From positions 1 to 33,806 of IMG/VR virus record IMGVR_UViG_3300010354_000303: a stretch of DNA of 33,806 bases. One strand, written 5' to 3'. The DNA is from a virus. Both the position numbers and the translations under genes were made by a program. Below the pieces are notes generated by a model. The model searched no databases. It had not been told where the DNA came from and worked only from the letters and a program-made list of their open reading frames with translations. How positions within the stretch are numbered: the first letter of the stretch is position 1; each line of letters starts with the position of its first letter. Below, one piece after another: positions 16,267 to 25,499 of the stretch.

Positions 16267-17271
16267 CTACTGAGGGTTGATCTCCTCTTCGGTCATGCCG
16301 TACTCACGCATGGTCGCTTCCTTCGCGGCCATCTGCGTCGTAAGCGCGCGCTGCTTTGCGGCCATCTCACGCAGCTTGCCGCTGATCTCCCCCATTCGCT
16401 GCGCCCGTACTTCCATCTGAGCCGCGCGCGACTGAGTGGGATCGATAGTTGCCGGGCTCCGCGCTGTCGCCAACTCGGCTTCCAGCCCCCTAATTATCTT
16501 CTGGTTCTGCGCGTGCTTTAGGTCCAGCGCGCTACGCTCTTGGATGACGCCAGCGAGCTTCTGCGCCCCGAGCAGTGGAACATCCAGCTCCTGCGCCGTC
16601 GGGCGCTCAATGTAATTTTGGTCGGGCGCGCGCATCAGCTCCGGCTTTCCGGCTTTGGGTGACACCCGCTTCGGCTGAGCCGCCGGGTACCGCATCGTCG
16701 TCGCAGTCCCAGACATCGGGCGTTCCGTGTCCCGAACCTGCGGTCCGATCTTGCCCTCGCTACGGAGCTGCTCGACACGCCGGATCGCCTCAATATGCGG
16801 TCGCATCATCCAGAGGTCCGCCACGTCCGGCGCCGTCGAGGGACGTTCCGCTGCCGCCGCGACTGCCGGTTCCGTCATGAAGCGACCGACAGGAGACGTC
16901 GCGTCCTGCATCTCGACCCGACTCAGAGACGGTTCTTCCGTGAATTGGTAGACAGGGGCGCCGATTCCGAGCGCGGCGAGCGGGCCCCTCCGGCCGACCA
17001 TCTCTGTCTTCATGGGCTCAACAGTGCCTGCGGCTGGCGCGCTCTTGGTGGCCGGAGGCGACGCGGCCGGTGCCTTCGGAGGCGCCGTCTCCTTGGGAGG
17101 AGGCGGAGGCTTCGGCTTGCTCTCTTCCTTGGCGACCTTCGGCGCAGGAGCCTCGGCCTTGGGCGCAGGCTTCACCTCGGCCTTTGGCTCGGGCTTCGGC
17201 TTCGGCTCAGGCGTAGGCGCAGGAGCGGCGGGCGCAGCGGGTGCGGCCGACTTGATCAGGGGCTTTGGCAT
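16267..17271 (-). CDS. Proline/alanine/lysine-rich virion-associated protein with coiled coil (334 aa)
   Basis: Residues 1-85 are an extreme Pro/Ala/Lys/Glu repeat (PEPKPKPEPKAEVKPAPKAE and similar), as in extended TonB-like or linker segments. A middle region of about 90-220 has short conserved-looking words (GRRGPLAALGIGAPVYQF, RPHIEAIRRVEQLRSEGKIG). The C-terminal 100 residues are a Gln/Ala/Arg-rich coiled coil ending EEEINPQ. No family is recognised. It lies between the giant and the 1,000-aa proteins, and its ATG overlaps the upstream stop as TAATG with GGAG upstream, so it probably joins them in the same internal virion or ejection assembly. Confidence 0.65.
   Translation of the reverse strand: MPKPLIKSAAPAAPAAPAPTPEPKPKPEPKAEVKPAPKAEAPAPKVAKEESKPKPPPPPKETAPPKAPAASPPATKSAPAAGTVEPMKTEMVGRRGPLAALGIGAPVYQFTEEPSLSRVEMQDATSPVGRFMTEPAVAAAAERPSTAPDVADLWMMRPHIEAIRRVEQLRSEGKIGPQVRDTERPMSGTATTMRYPAAQPKRVSPKAGKPELMRAPDQNYIERPTAQELDVPLLGAQKLAGVIQERSALDLKHAQNQKIIRGLEAELATARSPATIDPTQSRAAQMEVRAQRMGEISGKLREMAAKQRALTTQMAAKEATMREYGMTEEEINPQ
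16985..17270 (-). repeat. Pro/Ala/Lys low-complexity coding repeat
   Basis: Imperfect codon repeats encode alternating PxPK, APA and PPPP tracts at the N terminus of the 334-aa protein. The GC-rich tandem nature makes this stretch prone to length change. It is protein-coding low complexity, not an independent element. Confidence 0.7.
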
Positions 17272-20200
17272 TACTCAGCTCCTCCGTTCGCCGCGGTGCG
17301 CTCGGCCTGCGCGGCCCTTTGCGCTTTGCGAAGTGCGGCCAGCCTATCTCGACTCTCTCGCCGTGCCTCACGGGTGCTCAGCTCTCCGCCCTTCGCCCTG
17401 GGAGGCGCGAGCGTCGGCGTCTCTTCTTCCTCTCGGGCACCGCCTACATTCGCGCCACCAAGCCCCGTCGTCGCGTAACCCGTCCGGTACAATTCCTGCG
17501 TCACCGCAGGCTTCTGCTGCTTGACGGCCTTGCGCTTCGTTTCCGCGCGCTGTGCTGCCGTCGGCGGAGCCAGTTGACCCGACTCATCTGGAAGCGGAAT
17601 GTCGAGCGGCGCCTGCTTGTACGTCTTGCCACGACCAAACGTACTGGCCGCCGGGACACGACCGGTGCTGGCGGCAGCAGACCCGGCAGGCGGAGGACCA
17701 GGCGGACGGACTCCTTCCGGTTCGGGCGGAGGCGCAGCCTCTCCACCCATCGCGGCTTCGTCCTCTCGCTTTGCGCGCGCTTCCGAGATGCGCTCGCGCA
17801 GCTTCTTGAACAGCTCGATGCGCTCCTTCGGCAGTTCGGGGTAGTTGATGACCGGGCCGGTGCGCTCCGTGGTCACCTCGTACGCGGGCTTCTCGGGCTG
17901 GACGGTCTGGCCCGTGCCGAGGTACTGACGCTCCAGTCGGCCCGCTTCCGCGGCGGCGAGCGGCTCTCCGCTCTTGAACTGGCGGTCGAGCGCGCCGTAC
18001 TCCCGACTGTCTCCCCTGCCCGTGGTCCGCAGTTCTTCCGCCGGAAGCACCTGACCAGGCGGCGCCTGGATCATGGTGATCGCGCCGGTAGTCTCGTCCT
18101 TGCGGTAGACCGCGCCGTTGCTGGTCTTGGCGTACGTCACCTTCGGCGCAGCCGGTGCGGTCGCAGGCGCGGTTGCCGGTGCGGCAGCGGGCGCCGCAGC
18201 CGCAGGAGGAGCCGCCGCAGGGGCCCCAGCAGCAGGGGCTCCGGCGGCAGCAGCCGCGGGCGCAGCAGGAGCCGTCGCGGCGGGCGCGGCAGGCGCAGTT
18301 CCGGCGGGCGGGGCTTCAAGCGCTGCTGTGGGGACAGGCTCTGTGAGCAAGCCGCCCTGGGCGAGCATCTGACCGCGAGGCGCGGCGAAAGGCTCGTCTG
18401 CCACAGCCAGCTCGCCGAGCGGGGTGAGCTGCTCTCGCATAACAGGAGGCGGTGCGGCTGCGGGCGCACGAGCAGCCGCCATGCGAACCGCCGTCGCGTC
18501 CAGAAGCTCCGGACCCTTTTCCGTCCGGCGCTCAGCCGCCTTCTCGCGGTCGCGCAGGAAGGTGGACTCATTCGTTCCGAGCACCTCGACCTTGGCACCC
18601 TTCGTGAAGACGTGCTCGCCGCCGTTGATGCTGAACGTGCCCTCGCCCTTCGTCAGGATGTCCTTGGCGTTGGCCTTGTCCAAGTAGCCGATGAACGACA
18701 CCTCGCCCACGGCGGGCAGCTCCTCGGCCGTCACCAGCTTGATCGGAGCGAAGTCTCGGATCTTGGCCTCGTCCCCCTCGTCGGGAGTCAGAATGGCGTT
18801 GGGATCTCCAAGCGTGAGAAGATCCCGGCTCGTCATGTAGCGGAACTTGTCGTCTCCCAAAGAGACAAGCCCGGGCTCGAACGTCAGTCCCTCCGGGAGA
18901 GCTTCGTTTTTGTCAGCGTCAAGCTCGCGGAACTTGCCGTCATCGAAGACGTAGTTGGCAGTGACGGTCGTGGCGAACACCTTACCGTCAGCGGTCGTCG
19001 CCACCTTGATGCCCGTCGGAGCGAAGCCGCCCTGATACAGCTCCGTCTCGTACTGCAACGGAGACAGCACCGTGCCATCGTCGGTCACCGCGTACCGGCC
19101 GTCACCGAGGTTGTAGTCGCGCACGATCTGGTCGCGCTTCTCGGGGTCCACCGCAGTCACGCGCACGCGCTGACCCGTGCTGCTGGGCATGAGCCCGAGC
19201 GGCTTGCCGGTGATCGCCTGCCGACGGAACGCCAGAATGGCGCGCTCGTCCTGTACGCCGGGGATGTAGCGAACCTCGCCCGTGTTCGGGTCGATGGTCG
19301 CCTCGCCGATCTTGAAGCCGTTCTCCGCGGCCCATGCCTGGAACTCAGGATTGGCGATGGCGCGCCCGATCTTCGTCCGCAGACCCTCCTGTCCGGGCTG
19401 CACGGCGAGCTGCTGGAGCCGCTCCGCTTCCTGCTGGAGATAGGCGTAGGTCGAGTCCAGCGAAGCGACGCGCTCCATCTCCGTGCGGAGATCGGTCGCC
19501 GAACCGCCCGCCATCGCCTGCACCGCGCCCAAGGCGCTCTGTGCGCCCCGCTTCATCTCGTCAGCACTCAGCGGCGACCCGGCTTTCATCGCGTCTTCTG
19601 CGTTGCGAATGCTGTCTTGGACGCTCGCAATCGTCTGGGTCTGCGCGTTGTAAGCGGACTGCGCGGCTGCCATAAACTCATACGTCTTCGCGGCCAACGT
19701 CGGATTGTTGCTGGCGGCGAACACCCGATCCCGCGCGGCTTCCGGGGTCAAGTTCGCTAACGAGGAGCCGAACATCCGGGTGGCCACTACTTGGCCCAAG
19801 GAAGCCATGTCGGGCGAGTTCATGTTCAGGCTCATGCCAGAGCTTTCGTACAGATTTACCAGCTCAGACATTCCGTTCGTCAAGCCAGCGTTGCCGCCGT
19901 TAGCCGCGGTGTACGCTTGCAGCGCAGGACTGGCGCGCGTCGACATATAGTCGTTGCCGTCCGACTGGAGCCTCACAAGGTTGTCGTAGTTGCTCTTGAG
20001 CAACCCAACGTATGCTTGCGTGTTGGCGATGGACGCCTGCGTCGCGGCCGCGTTGATCTGCGCCGCCATGCGCTGCGCGCCTGCGAGCGCATCGCTGCGC
20101 GCCCTCAGCGCGGCGCGCCACTGCGACAGAACGGCCTGGTTGATGCCGCCCTTGCGGTAGTCCGCCAAGGTGTCTCGCGCGCGACGGGCCTCGGCAACGA

Positions 20201-20273
20201 GCTTCTCGTCTACGACGGGCTTGGTGTCGTCGTAGATTTCACGCGACAGAAGGTAATCGAGGTACGTGCTCAC
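17271..20273 (-). CDS. Large internal/ejection-type virion protein (1,000 aa)
   Basis: The open frame extends upstream to 20648, but those 125 residues are Arg-rich shadow sequence. The real start is GTG 20273, with AAGGAG seven bases upstream and overlapping the preceding stop; it reads (M)STYLDYLLSREIYDD. Residues 1-330 are helical and Ala/Gln-rich. About 340-640 contains beta-rich segments with repeated GD-type turns (LGDGRYAVTDDGTV, LGDDKFRYM). An Ala/Pro linker lies at about 654-709, and a charged, Pro-rich C-terminal region follows. There is no enzyme motif. Position beside the giant and the 209-aa protein suggests an internal core or ejection complex like the gp14/15/16 set of T7, as an analogy only. 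Confidence 0.7.
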   Translation of the reverse strand: MSTYLDYLLSREIYDDTKPVVDEKLVAEARRARDTLADYRKGGINQAVLSQWRAALRARSDALAGAQRMAAQINAAATQASIANTQAYVGLLKSNYDNLVRLQSDGNDYMSTRASPALQAYTAANGGNAGLTNGMSELVNLYESSGMSLNMNSPDMASLGQVVATRMFGSSLANLTPEAARDRVFAASNNPTLAAKTYEFMAAAQSAYNAQTQTIASVQDSIRNAEDAMKAGSPLSADEMKRGAQSALGAVQAMAGGSATDLRTEMERVASLDSTYAYLQQEAERLQQLAVQPGQEGLRTKIGRAIANPEFQAWAAENGFKIGEATIDPNTGEVRYIPGVQDERAILAFRRQAITGKPLGLMPSSTGQRVRVTAVDPEKRDQIVRDYNLGDGRYAVTDDGTVLSPLQYETELYQGGFAPTGIKVATTADGKVFATTVTANYVFDDGKFRELDADKNEALPEGLTFEPGLVSLGDDKFRYMTSRDLLTLGDPNAILTPDEGDEAKIRDFAPIKLVTAEELPAVGEVSFIGYLDKANAKDILTKGEGTFSINGGEHVFTKGAKVEVLGTNESTFLRDREKAAERRTEKGPELLDATAVRMAAARAPAAAPPPVMREQLTPLGELAVADEPFAAPRGQMLAQGGLLTEPVPTAALEAPPAGTAPAAPAATAPAAPAAAAAGAPAAGAPAAAPPAAAAPAAAPATAPATAPAAPKVTYAKTSNGAVYRKDETTGAITMIQAPPGQVLPAEELRTTGRGDSREYGALDRQFKSGEPLAAAEAGRLERQYLGTGQTVQPEKPAYEVTTERTGPVINYPELPKERIELFKKLRERISEARAKREDEAAMGGEAAPPPEPEGVRPPGPPPAGSAAASTGRVPAASTFGRGKTYKQAPLDIPLPDESGQLAPPTAAQRAETKRKAVKQQKPAVTQELYRTGYATTGLGGANVGGAREEEETPTLAPPRAKGGELSTREARRESRDRLAALRKAQRAAQAERTAANGGAE
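18145..18310 (-). repeat. Ala/Pro/Gly low-complexity coding repeat
   Basis: About 55 codons encode imperfect repeats of APAAP, AGAPAA and APATAP inside the 1,000-aa protein. Comparable Ala/Pro linkers occur in the giant protein near 12520-12640 and 12920-13090. These are flexible domain linkers. Confidence 0.7.
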
Positions 20274-20277
20274 TTCT

Positions 20278-20907
20278 CTACTCCTTCTTGCGCTGGCGCG
20301 AGAGGTACGAAAGGTACGTCCCCTGCGTCGGGGCAGCCTGCGTGTCCGCCCCCATCTCCGCGCCCTCGCCGAGCCGCGACTCGCGGATCTGCTTGGCCGA
20401 AACAGCCGTCTCCGCTCCGTACATCTGAGCCGCCTGGCCCATCGCCGCGCCCATGTCGCGCGCTTCCTTGCGCTTCGCGGCCAGCCGTCCCATGATGTCG
20501 TCAAAGCGCTGCCGAGCCAGCGCCTGCGACTGCTCGTCGATGCGGCCGGCCTCTGCCGCGATCTTCTCCCCCTGCCCCGCCGCAAGCTGACCGAGTGCCG
20601 CCGTCTGCGCGCCAGAGCGACCGAAGCCGCCCTGCGCCGCGGCCGCACGCCGCAGGTTCGCTTCCAGCCCCGCGGTCTGCGCCTGGAGCGAGCGCTGCGT
20701 GCCCGCGAGCATCGTCCGCTTCTCCGCTTCCGACAGGCCGAGCTTGCCCTCGCGGAGCGCCGTGACGTCCTTCTTCAACTGCTTGCGGTACGCGATGGCC
20801 GCCGGGTCGACGGCAGACGCGATGGCCTGGCCTACGCCTCCGACCAAAGTCGCCGCGCCCTGCCCAGCGAGAGCGGTGAGAGGGGCGGCAGCAGCGATAG
20901 GAAGCAT
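20278..20907 (-). CDS. Ala/Gly-rich internal virion protein candidate (209 aa)
   Basis: The frame reaches 20931, but ATG 20907 has AAGGAG six bases upstream, and the extra codons would contain that ribosome site. The 209-aa product starts with a hydrophobic Ala/Gly-rich segment (MLPIAAAAPLTALAGQGAATL, then GGVGQAIASA). Long Gln/Ala/Arg helices follow (RSLQAQTAGLEANLRRAAAAQGG, FGRSGAQTAALGQLAAG). This composition and length resemble internal virion proteins of the T7 gp14 or P22 gp7 type, which form part of the ejection channel. That is family-level analogy; no motif proves it. The TAG lies four bases before the next GTG start. Confidence 0.62.
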   Translation of the reverse strand: MLPIAAAAPLTALAGQGAATLVGGVGQAIASAVDPAAIAYRKQLKKDVTALREGKLGLSEAEKRTMLAGTQRSLQAQTAGLEANLRRAAAAQGGFGRSGAQTAALGQLAAGQGEKIAAEAGRIDEQSQALARQRFDDIMGRLAAKRKEARDMGAAMGQAAQMYGAETAVSAKQIRESRLGEGAEMGADTQAAPTQGTYLSYLSRQRKKE

Positions 20908-20926
20908 GGATTTCTCCTTGCCGCCG

Positions 20927-20935
20927 AGCATATCA
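20927..20935 (-). promoter_or_regulatory. Extended -10-like promoter motif (TGATATGCT)
   Basis: On the minus strand the 52-bp gap holds TGATATGCT, a good extended -10 match (TGnTATnnT), ending 19 nt before ATG 20907. A transcript would begin almost at the AAGGAG. A six-pair stem including one G-U (20951-20956 with 20920-20925) encloses the motif. No -35 match is visible. Confidence 0.45.
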
Positions 20936-20959
20936 TGTTGCCCCCGCGCAGGCGACGGG

Positions 20960-21742
20960 TTACTTGAACATCACGCACCGGACGTTCCGTGTCCCGAAAG
21001 AGATACGGGTGTGCACGGTCGAGTTCACGGTGACGTCAGTGGCGCCCGAGGGGCTGAACGCTGACAGCGGCACATCTATGTTCAACTCGTCCGGGTCCGG
21101 GTCCAAGCCCTGTGGGTTGTAGGTCACGCGCGGCAGGTACAGCTTCACCGCGATGTCGTGGTAGCCCGCTGCGGGCGCAGGCTGAAGGTACGTGAGGTCG
21201 AACCAGAGCGGGCAAATCTGCTCGTGGTTGTTGAACGTGTTGTTCTGCACGTCCACTTCCGCGGACACGGGGAAGTTCCGTCGCCACGCGGGCAGCTCGA
21301 CTCCATCCACGAACACGCGAACGGCGATGGCGGCGATGTCAGGCCCGGACTGGTTCTCCATGTCGATCATGAACGGCCGGAACACGGAGACATGGAACGA
21401 CCACTGCCACGAAGCGAACGCCGCCGGGTACGGGAAGTACACGCGCTGGCACAGCCCGGCGAGCGCCACGTACGCCGGGTCGGAGTCGTCGCGGATGCCG
21501 AACGCGTTGTTGTACACGTCCATCGGGACGGTGGTGCCGTCCATGAGCGCCATCACCGCCTCTTGAGGCATGATGTGCTCGTCCTTGACCGTGAACGCCG
21601 CGTCGAGGTTGACGACCTGGAGTCCGCCGTTCGGCTCGGACATGATGCCGCGCCCGGACGTCGTCGAGTAGATGTTGGCGTTGTGAGCAGCGACGACGAA
21701 CGGTCCAGCCGGGTAGGTCGTGTTCGGAGTGATGACAGCCAT
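20960..21742 (-). CDS. Virion structural protein (260 aa)
   Basis: ATG 21742, two bases behind the upstream TAA and with GGGAG five bases before it, is chosen over the longer frame at 21793. The 260-aa product is beta-rich and aromatic, with FPYPAAFASWQWSFHVSVF in the middle and YHDIAVKLYLPRVTYNPQG in the C-terminal half. No family is recognised. It is paired with the 544-aa gene and precedes the internal-protein block, so a tail or vertex structural role is likely by position. Confidence 0.6.
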   Translation of the reverse strand: MAVITPNTTYPAGPFVVAAHNANIYSTTSGRGIMSEPNGGLQVVNLDAAFTVKDEHIMPQEAVMALMDGTTVPMDVYNNAFGIRDDSDPAYVALAGLCQRVYFPYPAAFASWQWSFHVSVFRPFMIDMENQSGPDIAAIAVRVFVDGVELPAWRRNFPVSAEVDVQNNTFNNHEQICPLWFDLTYLQPAPAAGYHDIAVKLYLPRVTYNPQGLDPDPDELNIDVPLSAFSPSGATDVTVNSTVHTRISFGTRNVRCVMFK

Positions 21743-21744
21743 GG

Positions 21745-23379
21745 TTACTCCCGCAGCGAGATGAAGGACAGGCTGCCGCGAATGACTTCGCACTCGTTGT
21801 TGGTGTTCGCGACGCTGCCGAAGATGCCGAGATTGATCGGCGTGGCCGACGCGGGAAGGTCAAGCATCGCCATCAGGTGGACCTCGACGTTCTCGATCCC
21901 CCACCCTTCCAAGTAGTCGCCCGGCTGTAGCCCGGAGGGCGGCTCGCGCGTGAACCAGATGAAGTTGTTCACCATCCCGAGGCTCTCTTCCATCGAGGTC
22001 CACGCCGTCGGACCGTTCGTGGACGGCTGCCACATGAGCTGGAACAGCGCGAACGAAGCGATGTCCGCGACCGCGTACGGGGCTTGGTTCATGTCTGGAT
22101 CGCCCGGAGACGTCTCCCTTCCAACCACGTTCCGGATCTGGAGGTTTCCGAGCACCAGGATCTTCCTTCCGGTGCTGATCGAGACGTTGTTGAGGCGGAG
22201 GCCCGCGACGTTGCTCCAGCCCGTGGCCTGCGCGCCCGCGTAGGCCGTCAATGTGACCGTGTCTCTTGCGGGCAGAAGCCAGCCGGGATAGAAGCTGTTG
22301 AACAACCAAACACCCGATGACGTCCCATCGAAGGTGTCTTGGCCGAACCCGAGCGTCGCCGGTGGCAGGTGGTAGTGCATCAGTGCGCCACGAGCCAGCG
22401 ACCCTTCCTGCACGTCGTTGTAGGCGTTGACCACGGGCTGCACGCGGTTCCCGTACATGGTTAACGTGGTGAGCGGCTCTTCAGGCTCAAACGCAGGCGC
22501 GGTGACCTCGGCCGGACCGACGCTGTCGATGGGGAACGACTTCAGCTCGACCACGTTGACTTGGCGGCAGTACACGTAAATCTTGTCGTAGGAGCCGTAC
22601 TGGCGCACGCCCGTGTCGGTGATGAACGGCACACGACGCACCACGATCTCTACCTTCTGCGGGCCGGGCACGCAGGGCACACAGGCTCCGATACGAATCG
22701 GCAGGCAGGGAGGACCGAGCGCGCAGACCTGCTCGCCGCGGATGTCCTGCGGCCCAGGCAGAACCGTTCCGCCGACGCCGATCTGCTGGAGCGGCTTGAT
22801 CGGCACGGACACGCGGTAGGTCAGGTCGTCGATGCCCGTGACCGTCTCGCGGATGACGTTGCCGTTGACGCGCAGCGCGAACTGCAAGTTGCACGGCACG
22901 CTGGTGGCGTTGTTCTCGTGGGAGAACGCGGTGGACGAAGACGTGGTGATGCTGCCTGGAGTGGGGTTGAACCCCCACCAGAGGTACTGGACGTACGCGT
23001 TGATCCACAGGATGGACTGCCCCGTGGTCAGCGTGACTTCCGTCGCCTCACCCGTTCCATCGACGAGCGCCTGCCACTCGAAGTTGTTCTGCACCAGAAC
23101 TTGGTCCGTCGCGGTCAATCCGTCAGGGAACCCCCACGGCGGAGTAGCGACTGGCACGAACGGCCGCGACCACAGGAACGGCGAGAACTTCTCGTAGTGG
23201 TGGATGGAGTAGAACGCTTCCCCGTCAATCGCGACCGAGGCCGCGATTCCTTGGTTGAAGTTGTGCATGTTCAGCTTGCCGCTGACACGGTCGGCCGCAG
23301 GCGTGATGTCCTCGGTCAGCTCGACGTTGTCCATCACGTCGCCGCTACGGAGCACACGGCGGGGGAAGATGTAGCTCAT
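21745..23379 (-). CDS. Large virion structural protein with a four-Cys cluster (544 aa)
   Basis: ATG 23379 overlaps the upstream TGA as ATGA and begins MSYIFPRRVLRSGDV; the longer frame from 23499 is Arg/Pro-rich shadow. The 544-aa protein is beta-rich, with many aromatic and Asn/Gly turns and no membrane span. A compact cluster of C-x5-C-x7-C-x2-C at about residues 216-233 (ALGPP, LPIRIGA and VP between the Cys) could bind metal or form disulfides. By position behind the propeller-like tail protein it may be a tail, vertex or fibre-anchor protein. Function not recognised. Confidence 0.6.
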   Translation of the reverse strand: MSYIFPRRVLRSGDVMDNVELTEDITPAADRVSGKLNMHNFNQGIAASVAIDGEAFYSIHHYEKFSPFLWSRPFVPVATPPWGFPDGLTATDQVLVQNNFEWQALVDGTGEATEVTLTTGQSILWINAYVQYLWWGFNPTPGSITTSSSTAFSHENNATSVPCNLQFALRVNGNVIRETVTGIDDLTYRVSVPIKPLQQIGVGGTVLPGPQDIRGEQVCALGPPCLPIRIGACVPCVPGPQKVEIVVRRVPFITDTGVRQYGSYDKIYVYCRQVNVVELKSFPIDSVGPAEVTAPAFEPEEPLTTLTMYGNRVQPVVNAYNDVQEGSLARGALMHYHLPPATLGFGQDTFDGTSSGVWLFNSFYPGWLLPARDTVTLTAYAGAQATGWSNVAGLRLNNVSISTGRKILVLGNLQIRNVVGRETSPGDPDMNQAPYAVADIASFALFQLMWQPSTNGPTAWTSMEESLGMVNNFIWFTREPPSGLQPGDYLEGWGIENVEVHLMAMLDLPASATPINLGIFGSVANTNNECEVIRGSLSFISLRE

Positions 23380-25496
23380 CGGTCCTGCCTGAGCGGGATG
23401 CGCCCGCGGAGATTGCCGCTTCCAGCCGCGCTCTGGTCGAACGCAAACGCAGCCAGTTCCAAGCGGATCGGGTAGGTGACTTCGATCTCGAACGCCCACG
23501 CGTAGACGTTCTCCAAGCCCGCCGGGACCATGCGCCAGACGAGCCGAGGCTCATGCGCCTTGGACGACCCGACGATGGCAGCTCCGGCGATGTCGGTCAC
23601 GATGCTGCTGCCGTCATCGACTCCGATGGCGAGCACGTCCGTGATCTCGATGACCGGGTTCCACGAGCCGTTGCGGTAGTAGCGAACGGTGAAGTTGCCG
23701 TTGAACCCGTCCATCATGCCGAGGTAGATGGAGCGCACATGGACGGGCGTCATGCCCGTCTCGTCGGCCTTGATCCACGCAGAGCGGTAGGTGGCCTTGC
23801 GTGGCAGCGGCTCATACGCCGTCGTCTCGTGGTCCGCGACGTACACGTCGTAGCCTGCGGGGCCGCCTTGCTGATTGACCTTCGTCGGGTCACGCGCGGC
23901 CATGAGGATGTACTGACGATAGTCGTCGGTACGGCACATATCCGCGATCCACAGGGTGCTGGCGGCGTCTCCGCTGCCCAGTTCCTGACGGCGCCAGTTC
24001 TCGCCGTCGAAGATGAACAGGAGCGTGTTGCGCTGCACGCCCGCAGGCGCCACCGCACAGCGGTACTCCAGCGACCGAGCGTCCACGACCGACACCGCCT
24101 TGCGGTAGCGCGCCATGTTCAGGCCCGTGCGGGTCAGCGCCTGGATGGGCTGGGACACGCGCGTGATCCGCTGCGACGCGTCCATGGTGTAGAAGCCGTC
24201 GCGCGCGAGCCAGATGAGGCGCCCATCGGCCAGCGCCTTGACGCTGCGTGGAGCGACGCAGCCGACACCCATGGCGAGCGTGACCGAGCCAGACAGCTTG
24301 CCGCTCTGACGGTCGGGCGTGATGTCGTAGATGGCGTTCTCGGTGAACGCCAGCAGGAACCCGGCGTGAGAGGCGACCGCCGTGACCTCGGCTCCGTTGG
24401 AGTCGGGGTAGACGAAGTCGTCCTCGGGCCACGTACCCGGGAAGCCCGGAGACGAGCGCCGCACGAGGCCCGGGTCCACCAGCATGTTGGCGGCGATCAA
24501 GCAGCCCTGATGCGCGCACATCGTGCGGAACACGGTCACCGGGGAGACGCGCTCCATCTCCGGGCCGAGGAAGCTGTCAGCAACGCGGTCGCCGAAGAGC
24601 AGCGTGTCACGGCCGCTGAACCTCGCCAGCAGGCGCGGCTTGGTGCTGCCACGTACGGTGTCCGGCGTGCGGTAGAGGTTGATGGCGACAGTGTGGTCGG
24701 GCCCCTGCGCCGTCATGCGGACCATGAACTGGCGCGTGAGGTCGTCGATGGTCGCGCCTGTGGTTTCCGCTCCCGTGGACGGGTCGTAAGGAGACGCCTG
24801 CACGGTGCGAATGAACGCTTGGTTCGACGGCGAAGACGGAGCCGACAGGTTGCCGTAGATGTCTTCGAGCTGGACGTAGTAGTACCAAGTGCCGTCGAGG
24901 ACAGCGCCCTGCGTTCCGTTCAGCACGTCACCCGGGGTGCCGATCTCGCCGCGCCACGAATAGCCGCCCGAGTTGGGGTACGTGATCCCCTTGTTCGGCG
25001 TGACCTGCGGCCCGTACACGGACGGCGGAGATGGAATCTCTTGGAAGCCGAGAGGAACCGTACGCCCCTGCGCGTCGATGATGAGCGGGTAGTCAGTTCC
25101 GTTCGTCCAGATGACCTTGTCGTTCAGGACGAGGAACTGGTCCGGGTAGCCCGGACGCGTGTCCGAGGTCAGCCCGGAGTAGATTTGCTCCCACCCACGC
25201 TGCCAGCCCGCGTGGCGGAAGAGCTTGTCGCCAGACCGGACGAGCAGGATGTCCGCCACGCCACCCACGAGGGAGGCGTGGAAGACACCGTGCATCTCGC
25301 CGAACACGGCGGACGGAATCGTCGCGCCGCGCGTCGGCTCGTAGACAGTAGGGCCACGGACAGTCGCCAGCGTGGAGCGGATCGTCGTCTCGAAGTTGAT
25401 GATCTGCTGCGCGATGTTCGACGGGGCGTAGACCGAGGGCGCTTCACCGATGGGGATGAAGAGCTGCCGGGTCGACTGGTTGTCCGGGCCTGCCAT
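23376..25496 (-). CDS. Beta-propeller-like tail hub/nozzle protein (706 aa)
   Basis: The 706-aa product has repeated blade-like units: short hydrophobic strands separated by Gly/Asp turns, such as GVADILLVRSGDKLFRH, DQFLVLNDKVIWTNG, AGFLLAFTENAIYDITPD, ADGRLIWLARDGFYTMD and RNTLLFIFDGENWRR. It contains VGCVAPRSVKAL before a strand ending in DGFY, a layout I recall from T7 gp12-like tail nozzle and P22 gp10-like tail stabilisation proteins. It would then extend the portal-adaptor tail channel. Length fits (T7 gp12 is about 790 aa). It follows the 143-aa gene by three bases and overlaps the next gene by ATGA. Confidence 0.65.
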   Translation of the reverse strand: MAGPDNQSTRQLFIPIGEAPSVYAPSNIAQQIINFETTIRSTLATVRGPTVYEPTRGATIPSAVFGEMHGVFHASLVGGVADILLVRSGDKLFRHAGWQRGWEQIYSGLTSDTRPGYPDQFLVLNDKVIWTNGTDYPLIIDAQGRTVPLGFQEIPSPPSVYGPQVTPNKGITYPNSGGYSWRGEIGTPGDVLNGTQGAVLDGTWYYYVQLEDIYGNLSAPSSPSNQAFIRTVQASPYDPSTGAETTGATIDDLTRQFMVRMTAQGPDHTVAINLYRTPDTVRGSTKPRLLARFSGRDTLLFGDRVADSFLGPEMERVSPVTVFRTMCAHQGCLIAANMLVDPGLVRRSSPGFPGTWPEDDFVYPDSNGAEVTAVASHAGFLLAFTENAIYDITPDRQSGKLSGSVTLAMGVGCVAPRSVKALADGRLIWLARDGFYTMDASQRITRVSQPIQALTRTGLNMARYRKAVSVVDARSLEYRCAVAPAGVQRNTLLFIFDGENWRRQELGSGDAASTLWIADMCRTDDYRQYILMAARDPTKVNQQGGPAGYDVYVADHETTAYEPLPRKATYRSAWIKADETGMTPVHVRSIYLGMMDGFNGNFTVRYYRNGSWNPVIEITDVLAIGVDDGSSIVTDIAGAAIVGSSKAHEPRLVWRMVPAGLENVYAWAFEIEVTYPIRLELAAFAFDQSAAGSGNLRGRIPLRQDR

Positions 25497-25499
25497 GCG

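Noticed and set aside
9875-19760. Plus-strand frames of 683, 809 and 831 codons opposite the giant and internal-protein genes
   Set aside because: Low-complexity Arg/Leu/Gly shadows of GC-rich coding DNA; they contain no family motif.
20274-20648. N-terminal extension of the 1,000-aa protein (125 residues)
   Set aside because: It is almost pure Arg/Ala/Ser shadow of the overlapping 209-aa gene. GTG 20273 has a good ribosome site.
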